A stretch of DNA of 9,825 bases from Erysipelotrichaceae bacterium (GTDB taxonomy: Bacteria > Bacillota_I > Bacilli_A > Erysipelotrichales > Erysipelotrichaceae): the NCBI GenBank assembly GCA_017419065.1, contig JAFOMB010000171.1:1-9825 (forward strand), read 5' to 3'. The number at the start of each line of letters is the position of its first letter. The stretch's first letter is position 1. This document shows, piece after piece, positions 1 to 5,999 of the stretch. Both the position numbers and the translations under genes were made by a program. Below the pieces are notes generated by a model, which ran no database searches, was not told the DNA's origin, and saw only the letters and a list, made by a program, of their open reading frames with translations.

Positions 1-1117
1 CATCCGCAAGGAACTGGAAAACTACATCTATGCCAAGGAAAGAGACCTCGGCTATGAACATGTCTATACGCCATGTGTCGGTACGGTAGATCTCTACAAG
101 ACATCCGGTCACTGGGATCACTACAAGGAAAACATGTTCCCGATGATGAAGGTCGACAATGAAGAATTCGTCCTCCGTCCGATGAACTGTCCGCACCACA
201 TGCTGATCTACAAGAACAAGCTGCACTCCTACAGAGATCTGCCGGTGAGAATAGGGGAATTCGCGACAGACTTCCGTTATGAAGCTTCCGGTGCTGTCAA
301 GGGTCTCGAAAGAGTCCGCTGCATGTGCCAGAACGATGCCCACCTGTTTGTCAGACCTGATCAGATCGCTGAAGAATTCGAAAAGGTCGTCCGTCTCATT
401 CTCGATGTCTACCGCGATTTCGGCATCAGGAACTACAAGTTCCGTCTGTCCCTCAGAGATCCGGCCGATAAGGAAAAATACTTCGATGACGATGAGATGT
501 GGAACGAAGCGGAAAGCAGGCTTCGTGAAGTTCTCAAGGAACTCGGTGTCGAATACTTTGAAGCCATCGGTGAAGCAGCCTTCTACGGACCGAAGCTCGA
601 CGTCGAAGTCAAGCCGGCTGTCGGACCGGAAGTCACCTTATCTACCTGCCAGCTGGACTTCCTCTTACCGAGGAGATTCGAACTGACCTATATCGATTCC
701 AACGGCGAAAAGCAGACGCCTGTCGTCCTGCACAGAGCGATATTCGGTACCTTTGACCGCTTTACTGCCTTCATCATCGAAGAGACCAAGGGTGTCTTCC
801 CGACATGGCTGTCTCCGAAGCAGGCTGTCGTCATTCCTGTCCATCATGAAAGACATGCGGACTATGCCTATGAAGTCCTCGCCGAACTCAAGAAAGCCGG
901 TGTCAGAGCCCATGTGGACTGCCGCAATGAAAAACTGGGCTACCGTATCCGTGAAGCCCAGATGTCCAAGATCCCTTATGAGATCGTCGTCGGCGACAAG
1001 GAAGTCGAAGAAAGGACTGTCAATATCCGCCGCTATGGCAAGGAAGGATCTGTCTCGAAGTCTCTGGAAGAGTTCGTGAGAGATCTCACTGAAGAAATCA
1101 GAAACCGTTCCCTCTAG
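1..1117 (+). CDS. thrS: Threonine--tRNA ligase, C-terminal ~371 residues (5' end outside window)
   Basis: This cytoplasmic class II aminoacyl-tRNA synthetase charges tRNA-Thr with threonine. The reading frame is open from base 2 and ends at TAG 1115-1117; the start and the N-terminal TGS and editing domains lie upstream of the window. The three expected zinc-ligand contexts are visible: Cys in LRPMNCPHH, His in NDAHLF and His in VLHRAIFGTFDRF, the last being class II motif 3. The FRYEASGAVKGLERVR stretch is motif 2. From about FPTWLSPKQAVVIPV onward is the anticodon-binding domain, ending in the family-typical VNIRRYGKEGS. Family members are about 640 residues, so roughly 270 are missing only because of the window edge; nothing suggests a pseudogene. 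It converges on proS, and its stop codon lies inside its own terminator hairpin. Identification is very secure; regulation cannot be seen. Confidence 0.97.
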   Translation, partial: IRKELENYIYAKERDLGYEHVYTPCVGTVDLYKTSGHWDHYKENMFPMMKVDNEEFVLRPMNCPHHMLIYKNKLHSYRDLPVRIGEFATDFRYEASGAVKGLERVRCMCQNDAHLFVRPDQIAEEFEKVVRLILDVYRDFGIRNYKFRLSLRDPADKEKYFDDDEMWNEAESRLREVLKELGVEYFEAIGEAAFYGPKLDVEVKPAVGPEVTLSTCQLDFLLPRRFELTYIDSNGEKQTPVVLHRAIFGTFDRFTAFIIEETKGVFPTWLSPKQAVVIPVHHERHADYAYEVLAELKKAGVRAHVDCRNEKLGYRIREAQMSKIPYEIVVGDKEVEERTVNIRRYGKEGSVSKSLEEFVRDLTEEIRNRSL

Positions 1118-1130
1118 GAACGGTTTTTCT
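1102..1130 (+). terminator. Rho-independent terminator of thrS
   Basis: Bases 1102-1111 (AAACCGTTCC) pair perfectly with 1117-1126 (GGAACGGTTT) around a 5-nt loop, followed by a T-rich run. The thrS stop codon TAG (1115-1117) spans the loop/stem boundary, so the last thrS codons form the 5' arm of the hairpin. Confidence 0.9.
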
Positions 1131-1135
1131 TAGAC

Positions 1136-1161
1136 AAAACAAAAAAGAGGGGTGACCCTCT
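1136..1161 (-). terminator. Rho-independent terminator of proS
   Basis: On the minus strand, AGAGGG pairs with CCCTCT (plus-strand 1156-1161 and 1146-1151) around a TCAC tetraloop. It is followed by a run of six Ts (one shared with the stem), a G and four more Ts. The proS stop codon (1160-1162) overlaps the 5' arm. The 6-bp stem is short but GC-rich enough, and the T-tract is good. Confidence 0.8.
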
Positions 1162-2845
1162 ATTTTGTGTATTCTTCGATCTTACTGCAGAGATCTTTGA
1201 GCTTGACTTCTTCGACTTCTCCGGTCCTCGCCTTGACTTCGACGATGCCTTCCCCGGCCTTCTTGCCGACCGTGATGCGGTATGGGATACCGATGAGTTC
1301 CGCATCGTTGAACTTGATGCCCGGACGCTCATCTCTGTCATCCAGCATCGTTTCGATGCCCATGGCATTGAGCTTCTCGTAGATCTCGTTAGCGATCGTG
1401 CACTGCGCCTCGTCCTTGGTGGACATGATGAGGACAGTGACCTTGAATGGAGCGATGTTCATCGGCCAGATGATGCCCTTGTCGTCGTGATTCTGTTCGA
1501 CGATAGCGGCCATCGTTCTGCCGATGCCTAAGCCATAGGAGCCCATCCAGACATCCTGGAGCCTGTTGTTTTCATCGGCGTACTGCAAGCCCATGGCCTT
1601 GGAGTACTTCGTACCGAGCTTGAAGGTATTGCCGACTTCAATGCCCTTGGTAAACTGCAGAGGCTGTTTACAGACAGGACAGAGATCGCCTTCCATGACA
1701 TTGACGATGTCCGCGCAGATATCGTATTTGATATCTTCGAGGTTGACATTGTCATAGTGATAGCCTTCTTTATTGGCACCGCAGACGAAGTTCTTCATCT
1801 TTAATACTTCTCTGTCGATGATGACCTTGACATGGAGATCGAACGGTCCGGTAAAGCCCGGGACACAGCCGCTTCCTTCCAGCAGTTTGTCATCCGCAAA
1901 GCCGATCTCGGAAGCACCTAAGAGCTTCTGCAGTTTTGTCTCATTGAGTTCTCTGTCGCCCCGGATGAAGCAGATCATGGCTTCGCCGTCCGCATTGAGC
2001 AGGAGGGCCTTGAGAGAGTGTGCCTGATCTTTATGGAGGAATTCGCAGACTTCTTCAATAGAGGAGCAGTGCGGTGTCTCTACGAGGACTTTCTCCTTTG
2101 TCTCTTCATTCGTCTGATCGAGTGTGGAGATGGTCTCTGCGACTTCGAGGTTGGTGGAATAGCTGCAGGTACCGCAGTAGACGATGGAATCTTCGCCTAC
2201 CGGAGTGATGGCCTGGAACTCTTCGGAGAGGAGCCCTCCCATGATACCGGTATCGGCCTTGACGATGCGGTAGCGGATCCCCATCTCATCAAAGGATTTC
2301 ACATAGGCGTCATACATCTTCTTATAGGAGACATCGAGTCCTGCCTCGTCCTTATCAAAGGAGTAGGCATCCTTCATGACGAATTCCTTGACACGGATGA
2401 GACCGAAACGGGCTCTCGGTTCATCACGGTATTTCTCCTGGAACTGGTAGAGGTTGAAAGGCATGTTTTTATAGGAACGGATCATCGACTTGGCCGCATA
2501 GGCAAAGAGCTCTTCATGCGTAGGTCCTAAGACGAAGTCCTTGTTGTTTCTGTCTTTCAGCTTGAAGATCGAAGGACCGAAGCCCTTGAGTCTTCCGGAA
2601 TCCTCATAGTATTCCGAAGCGATAAGAGCCGGCATCTTGAGTTCCTGAGCTCCGGCTTCGTTCATGTATTTCCGGACGATCTTTTCGATATTCTTGTGGA
2701 CTTTATAACCCAGCGGCAGCATGATGTATACTCCGGCACTGGTCTTCTTGATATAACCGGCCTTGACCAGGAGATTGCCGCTGACGGAATCTTCATCACG
2801 GACATCTTCCCGCAAGGTGAAAAAATAAGACTCTTTTAATTTCAT
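1160..2845 (-). CDS. proS: Proline--tRNA ligase, bacterial type with INS editing domain
   Basis: This cytoplasmic class II synthetase attaches proline to tRNA-Pro. At 561 residues it matches the bacterial ProRS length (about 565-575). The catalytic core carries GPTHEE at 107-112, motif 2 YRDEPRARFG at 139-148 and motif 3 GSYGLGIGR at 435-443. Between motifs 2 and 3, at about 225-390, is the INS domain that hydrolyses mischarged Ala-tRNA-Pro; it keeps RGDRELNETK (295-304), whose lysine corresponds to the conserved editing-site lysine of the family. The C-terminal anticodon-binding domain runs from about 464 (IAPFKVTVLIM) with DDRDERPGIKFNDAELIGIP. The ATG is supported by a weak GAGGGA site 5 nt upstream and by the family-typical N-terminus (YFFTLRE). 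It is transcribed divergently from guaB and convergently with thrS. There is no room for a T-box leader in the 94-bp upstream gap. Identification is secure. Confidence 0.98.
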   Translation of the reverse strand: MKLKESYFFTLREDVRDEDSVSGNLLVKAGYIKKTSAGVYIMLPLGYKVHKNIEKIVRKYMNEAGAQELKMPALIASEYYEDSGRLKGFGPSIFKLKDRNNKDFVLGPTHEELFAYAAKSMIRSYKNMPFNLYQFQEKYRDEPRARFGLIRVKEFVMKDAYSFDKDEAGLDVSYKKMYDAYVKSFDEMGIRYRIVKADTGIMGGLLSEEFQAITPVGEDSIVYCGTCSYSTNLEVAETISTLDQTNEETKEKVLVETPHCSSIEEVCEFLHKDQAHSLKALLLNADGEAMICFIRGDRELNETKLQKLLGASEIGFADDKLLEGSGCVPGFTGPFDLHVKVIIDREVLKMKNFVCGANKEGYHYDNVNLEDIKYDICADIVNVMEGDLCPVCKQPLQFTKGIEVGNTFKLGTKYSKAMGLQYADENNRLQDVWMGSYGLGIGRTMAAIVEQNHDDKGIIWPMNIAPFKVTVLIMSTKDEAQCTIANEIYEKLNAMGIETMLDDRDERPGIKFNDAELIGIPYRITVGKKAGEGIVEVKARTGEVEEVKLKDLCSKIEEYTK

Positions 2846-2867
2846 ATCAATCCCTCATTTCTCAAAA

Positions 2868-2876
2868 ATTATAACA
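2868..2876 (-). promoter_or_regulatory. Extended -10 promoter of proS
   Basis: The minus strand reads TGTTATAAT, a perfect extended -10 (TG-N-TATAAT), 22 bp upstream of the proS ATG. No good -35 lies at 16-18 bp: TGGACA (plus 2885-2890) matches 5/6 but is only 11 bp away. The extended -10 probably compensates. The predicted 5' leader is about 16 nt, just enough for the GAGGGA ribosome site at 2851-2856. Confidence 0.7.
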
Positions 2877-2890
2877 TAATCTCCTGTCCA

Positions 2891-2919
2891 TTGAACTTTC
2901 GTGTGTTACTATATATAAA
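2891..2919 (+). promoter_or_regulatory. SigA-type promoter of guaB
   Basis: TTGAAC (2891-2896) and TATAAA (2914-2919) are separated by 17 bp. The predicted start, at about 2926, leaves a leader of about 14 nt that begins at the Shine-Dalgarno sequence AAAGGAG (2926-2932; 7 nt before the ATG). The minus-strand proS -10 lies 15 bp away, so the two promoters are back to back and may compete for RNA polymerase. I see no riboswitch or operator in the 94-bp gap. Confidence 0.65.
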
Positions 2920-2939
2920 ACTGAAAAAGGAGATTACTT

Positions 2940-4442
2940 ATGGCCAAGTATTTCACGGATGTCTCCAGGACTTTCAATGAGTACCTGCTGATCCCGAACC
3001 TTATCAAGAGAACGCATACACCCGATAAAGTATCACTTGAAACGCCTTTAGTCAGATTTAAAAAAGGGAAGAAGAGTGATATTTATTTAAAGATCCCTAT
3101 GCTTTCGGCGATCATGCAGTCAGTATCTGATGACAGGATGGCCATAGCACTGGCGAAGGAAGGGGGACTTTCCTTCATATACGGATCCCAGTCCATCGAA
3201 GATGAAGCGGAGATGGTAAGAAGGGTCAAACTCCATAAAGCGGGATTTGTCGAATCCGATTCCAACGTCAAACCGGATGCGACGATCAGCGAACTGCTGG
3301 CACTCATTGAGAGCACCGGACACTCCACGACGGCTGTCACCGATGACGGCAGTGCCCATGGAAAGCTCCTGGGTCTCATCACGAGCAGAGACTACCGTAT
3401 CTCGCATGTCGATATGAACGATCCGGTATCCAAATACATGACCCCGATCGAGAAGCTGATCTGCGGCAGCACCGATCTCAAGATCAGTGAATGCAATGAC
3501 CTCATCTGGGATCATAAGCTGAATACATTGCCGATCGTCGATAAAGAGGGGAATCTCTCCTCCATGGTCTTCCGGAAGGACTATGAGGCCCATAAGGAAA
3601 ACCCGAATGAACTCCTCGACGATCAGAAGAGATATCTCGTAGGTGCCGGTATCAATTCCAGAGACTATGAAGAAAGAGTTCCGGCTCTTGTGAGCGCAGG
3701 AGCAGACGTCTTATGTATCGACTCCTCGGAAGGCTTCTCGGAATACCAGAAGGACACCATCGCCTGGATCCGCAAGAAGTACGGCAAGAAAGTCAAAGTC
3801 GGTGCCGGGAATGTCGTTGACGCCGAAGGTTTCCGCTATCTGGCAGATGCCGGAGCGGACTTCATCAAGGTCGGTATCGGTGGCGGTTCCATCTGCATCA
3901 CCAGAGAGACCAAGGGCATCGGCAGAGGCCAGGCTTCCGCTGTCATCGATGTCGCCAAGGCCAGAGATGAATACTTCAAAGAGACCGGCGAATACATCCC
4001 GATCTGTTCCGACGGCGGTATCGTCTATGACTATCACATGACGCTGGCACTGGCCATGGGAGCTGACTTCGTGATGCTGGGAAGATACTTCTCCCGCTTT
4101 GAAGAAGCACCGACTGCCAAGGTCAACATCAACGGTTCCTACTACAAGGAATACTGGGGCGAAGGTTCCAACCGTGCCCGCAACTGGCAGAGATACGATA
4201 TGGGCGGCAAGGCCAAGCTCTCCTTTGAAGAAGGCGTCGACTCCTATGTCCCTTATGCCGGTCTTCTAAAAGACAATGTCGCAGTCACCACTTATAAGAT
4301 CAAATCCACGATGTGCAACTGCGGTGCTTTGTCCTTACCGGAATTCCGCAAGAAAGCCAGACTGACTGTCGTTTCTTCGACATCCATTGTAGAAGGCGGC
4401 GCACACGACGTTCTCGTCAAGAACAATCAGAACAACCACTAA
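2940..4442 (+). CDS. guaB: Inosine-5'-monophosphate dehydrogenase (Tritrichomonas-like subtype, with CBS domains)
   Basis: This enzyme oxidises IMP to XMP with NAD+, the committed step of guanine nucleotide synthesis. At 500 residues it has a (beta/alpha)8 barrel (about 1-100 and 225-490) with two CBS repeats inserted at about 105-220. Visible catalytic features are the NAD-side Asp261, the GIGGGSICIT loop (312-321) with nucleophile Cys319 and Thr321, SDGG with Asp358, and the mobile flap RNWQRYD with Arg418/Tyr419, then Glu431. These numbers are identical to those of the well-studied Tritrichomonas foetus enzyme as I remember it, and many flanking stretches (TFNEYLLIP, SAIMQSVS, EGGAHDV) match too. 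Lys310 and Glu431 are the residues linked to weak mycophenolic-acid binding in that enzyme. The ATG is set by AAAGGAG 7 nt upstream. It is monocistronic between a divergent promoter and a bidirectional terminator. Confidence 0.97.
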   Translation: MAKYFTDVSRTFNEYLLIPNLIKRTHTPDKVSLETPLVRFKKGKKSDIYLKIPMLSAIMQSVSDDRMAIALAKEGGLSFIYGSQSIEDEAEMVRRVKLHKAGFVESDSNVKPDATISELLALIESTGHSTTAVTDDGSAHGKLLGLITSRDYRISHVDMNDPVSKYMTPIEKLICGSTDLKISECNDLIWDHKLNTLPIVDKEGNLSSMVFRKDYEAHKENPNELLDDQKRYLVGAGINSRDYEERVPALVSAGADVLCIDSSEGFSEYQKDTIAWIRKKYGKKVKVGAGNVVDAEGFRYLADAGADFIKVGIGGGSICITRETKGIGRGQASAVIDVAKARDEYFKETGEYIPICSDGGIVYDYHMTLALAMGADFVMLGRYFSRFEEAPTAKVNINGSYYKEYWGEGSNRARNWQRYDMGGKAKLSFEEGVDSYVPYAGLLKDNVAVTTYKIKSTMCNCGALSLPEFRKKARLTVVSSTSIVEGGAHDVLVKNNQNNH

Positions 4443-4444
4443 AC

Positions 4445-4468
4445 AAAAAAGCCTCGTCAGAGGCTTTT
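4445..4468. terminator. Bidirectional terminator shared by guaB and rnhC
   Basis: GCCTC (4451-4455) pairs with GAGGC (4460-4464) around a GTCA loop. It is flanked by AAAAAA (4445-4450) on the left and TTTT (4465-4468) on the right, so both strands carry a hairpin followed by a T-run. The A/T flanks extend the stem by about 4 bp. The rnhC stop codon (4467-4469) begins in the T-run. Confidence 0.88.
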
Positions 4469-5327
4469 ATTTCTGTCTCAGGAGCTCATCGAGCTTCTCA
4501 GTATTCTTGAAGTGGAGCTTGGCGACTTTCTCCAGTGACGCTCTTCCGTACTTCCTGACGAAGGCCAGGGCATCCTTATCGGTATCTTCTCCGGCTCCCT
4601 TATGGAAGGAGAGGCCGTAGGTCTTTTCGAGTTTCTCCATGTATTTTAGGAAGGCATAGCGGGAGATGACGCTTCCGACCGCAACAGCCGGATATTTCTC
4701 TTCCGCCTTGGTTTCAAAGATGAGATCCCGGTAGATGTCCTTTTCCTTCATGAGATAGCCGAAGTAGGCATCTTTCGGACAGAACTGATCGACATAGGCA
4801 GCCTTCGGGATCGTGCAGCCTTTCTTCAATAGATTGAGATAGGCCTGATTGTGCATGCGGGCCTTTATCTCGTTAAGGTTATTTGTCTCGTGGACTATAT
4901 TATACTGTGCTGGCTCCAGTATGAGCAGGGAGTGCTTGCAGCGCTTCATGAGCTCTTCGCCGATCTGTAAGATCGTCCTGTCGTCCATCTGCTTGGAATC
5001 GGTCACTCCATGGGCTTCCAGATACGGATAATCGCTTTCTTCGATGATGGCTGCCGTCACGATGACCGGTCCGAAGTAATCGCCGGTCCCGACTTCATCC
5101 GATCCGGCCTGTCTGCTCTTCTTCGTCTCAATAAAGGAAGATCCGTAGAAGAGGGCATCCTTTCCCTGAAAGACGACCTTTCCGGACTTGTAGATGGAGA
5201 TCGTGACATCTTCATTCTGTATGAAAGTATCCATGTATTCACTCGCATTCGGTTTGACATCGGCTGCGAAAGTCTTCTTCAGTCTCTGTATCTGCTGTTC
5301 GTTGAGTTTCAGGGAGATATTGCTCAT
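4467..5327 (-). CDS. rnhC: Ribonuclease HIII
   Basis: This enzyme hydrolyses the RNA strand of RNA:DNA hybrids (R-loops, primers), a mostly Bacillota-specific relative of RNase HII. Its 286 residues are slightly short of the usual 300-310. Residues 1 to about 65 form the N-terminal TBP-like substrate-binding domain (KSGKVVFQGKDA at 47-58). The catalytic domain opens with GSDEVGTGDYFGP (75-87), the HIII-specific form of the DEVGRG motif, giving Asp77 and Glu78. DSK is at 110-112 and the third acidic residue is in AYVDQF (Asp180). The fourth is less certain; Asp186 is a candidate. VGSVISRYAFL, near the C-terminus, is also family-typical. An in-frame stop (plus 5337-5339) lies just upstream, so the ATG at 5327 is the only sensible start, yet no Shine-Dalgarno precedes it. 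It is divergent from cvpA and convergent with guaB. Confidence 0.96.
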   Translation of the reverse strand: MSNISLKLNEQQIQRLKKTFAADVKPNASEYMDTFIQNEDVTISIYKSGKVVFQGKDALFYGSSFIETKKSRQAGSDEVGTGDYFGPVIVTAAIIEESDYPYLEAHGVTDSKQMDDRTILQIGEELMKRCKHSLLILEPAQYNIVHETNNLNEIKARMHNQAYLNLLKKGCTIPKAAYVDQFCPKDAYFGYLMKEKDIYRDLIFETKAEEKYPAVAVGSVISRYAFLKYMEKLEKTYGLSFHKGAGEDTDKDALAFVRKYGRASLEKVAKLHFKNTEKLDELLRQK

Positions 5328-5333
5328 GAGACC

Positions 5334-5342
5334 ATTTTATCA
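5334..5342 (-). promoter_or_regulatory. Extended -10 of rnhC, placed for leaderless start
   Basis: The minus strand reads TGATAAAAT, an extended -10 (TG-N-TAAAAT), followed by GGTCTC and then the rnhC ATG. The end of the -10 is 7 nt from the A of the start codon, the normal distance to a transcription start. No -35 is recognisable at 16-18 bp. An overlapping TATGAT (plus 5339-5344) would give a leader of about 5 nt instead. Either way there is no ribosome-binding site. Confidence 0.5.
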
Positions 5343-5346
5343 TAGG

Positions 5347-5375
5347 TTGAGAATTGCGCCTTAATTAATTAAAAT
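5347..5375 (+). promoter_or_regulatory. SigA-type promoter of the cvpA-mutS2-uvrC unit, placed for leaderless start
   Basis: TTGAGA (5347-5352, 5/6 match) and TAAAAT (5370-5375, 5/6 match) are spaced by exactly 17 bp. The cvpA ATG begins at 5382, 7 nt after the -10, so the predicted transcription start coincides with the start codon. Bases 5361-5381 contain no G-rich Shine-Dalgarno, in contrast to the other plus-strand genes here. Confidence 0.65.
5361..5372. repeat. 12-bp perfect palindrome between the divergent rnhC and cvpA promoters
   Basis: TTAATTAATTAA equals its own reverse complement and sits in the cvpA promoter spacer, running into its -10. It could be an operator, an A/T-rich promoter element, or a chance product of AT-rich sequence; nothing here decides between these. 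Confidence 0.3.
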
Positions 5376-5381
5376 ATAGAT

Positions 5382-5999
5382 ATGACTATTCCAAGCAATT
5401 ACTTTATCTTTATCGATGTATTCATCATCGCCTTATACTGCGCCTTTTTAGCAGTTTCCTACCGGAACGGTTTTCTATACGGTCTCCTGGATCTCTTCTA
5501 TACGCTGATCTGTGTAGCAGCCGCCTGGTTCCTTTCTCCGGTCATGGCTTCTGTACTGCCTCTGATATCCCTGGCAGATACGGAACTGGCCATCTTCCGC
5601 ATCGAACCGATCGTCAATACGACAGCCTATTTTGTCCTCATCTTCCTCCTGCTGAAGCTGGTAGGACTCATCATCGTTCCGCTGTTCAAGAAGGTATCCG
5701 AGATCCCGCTTCTGGGTACTCTCAATAAGCTCTTAGGCATGGTCCTGGGCTTCCTCAACGCCACTGTGATCATTTTAGGACTGGGGATGCTGCTGAATAC
5801 CCCGCTCATCAAAAACGGCAACGAGATCAAAGAAGGGACCTTCTTGCGTCATATCGACACCTATTCCAAGATGGCAGTCAATGCTGTCGTCGACAATATC
5901 GATTTCAGCGTCCTGAAAGAGAAGTTTGAAGACTTCGATGTCGATACATCCCGGGAAGCCTTCAAGAACTGGCTCATGGAGAGGGAGTTCATGAAATGA
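5382..5999 (+). CDS. CvpA family membrane protein (YshB-like)
   Basis: A 205-residue inner-membrane protein with four predicted transmembrane segments at about 7-26, 31-51, 77-101 and 117-139, then a soluble charged tail of about 65 residues. The topology, the early IDVFII segment, the YRNGFLYGLLDLF stretch after helix 1, and the position before mutS2 fit the CvpA family (colicin V production protein/YshB). The biochemical role of that family in Bacillota is not established, and I do not assign one. In-frame TAA at 5370-5372 bars an upstream start, so ATG 5382 is the start; it has no Shine-Dalgarno. The stop overlaps the mutS2 start as ATGA, implying translational coupling. The membership call rests on topology and neighbourhood more than on strong motifs. 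Confidence 0.8.
   Translation: MTIPSNYFIFIDVFIIALYCAFLAVSYRNGFLYGLLDLFYTLICVAAAWFLSPVMASVLPLISLADTELAIFRIEPIVNTTAYFVLIFLLLKLVGLIIVPLFKKVSEIPLLGTLNKLLGMVLGFLNATVIILGLGMLLNTPLIKNGNEIKEGTFLRHIDTYSKMAVNAVVDNIDFSVLKEKFEDFDVDTSREAFKNWLMEREFMK

Noticed and set aside
1..133. Possible broken or truncated thrS, since the first ATG in frame is at 134
   Set aside because: The frame is open back to base 2 and encodes conserved ThrRS sequence (YVYTP-like segment, TSGHWDHY), so the gene simply continues beyond the window.
2018..2530. Open frame of 170 codons on the plus strand inside proS
   Set aside because: It is antisense to a strongly conserved part of ProRS, has no ribosome site of note and no recognisable domain; it is explained as a shadow of the proS codons.
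2846..2939. Riboswitch or T-box between proS and guaB
   Set aside because: The gap is 94 bp, both predicted leaders are under 20 nt, and no T-box sequence (TGGNACC-like) or purine-aptamer pattern is present.
3120..3593. Open frame of 157 codons on the minus strand inside guaB
   Set aside because: It lies opposite the conserved IMPDH barrel and CBS region, with no independent promoter or family signal.
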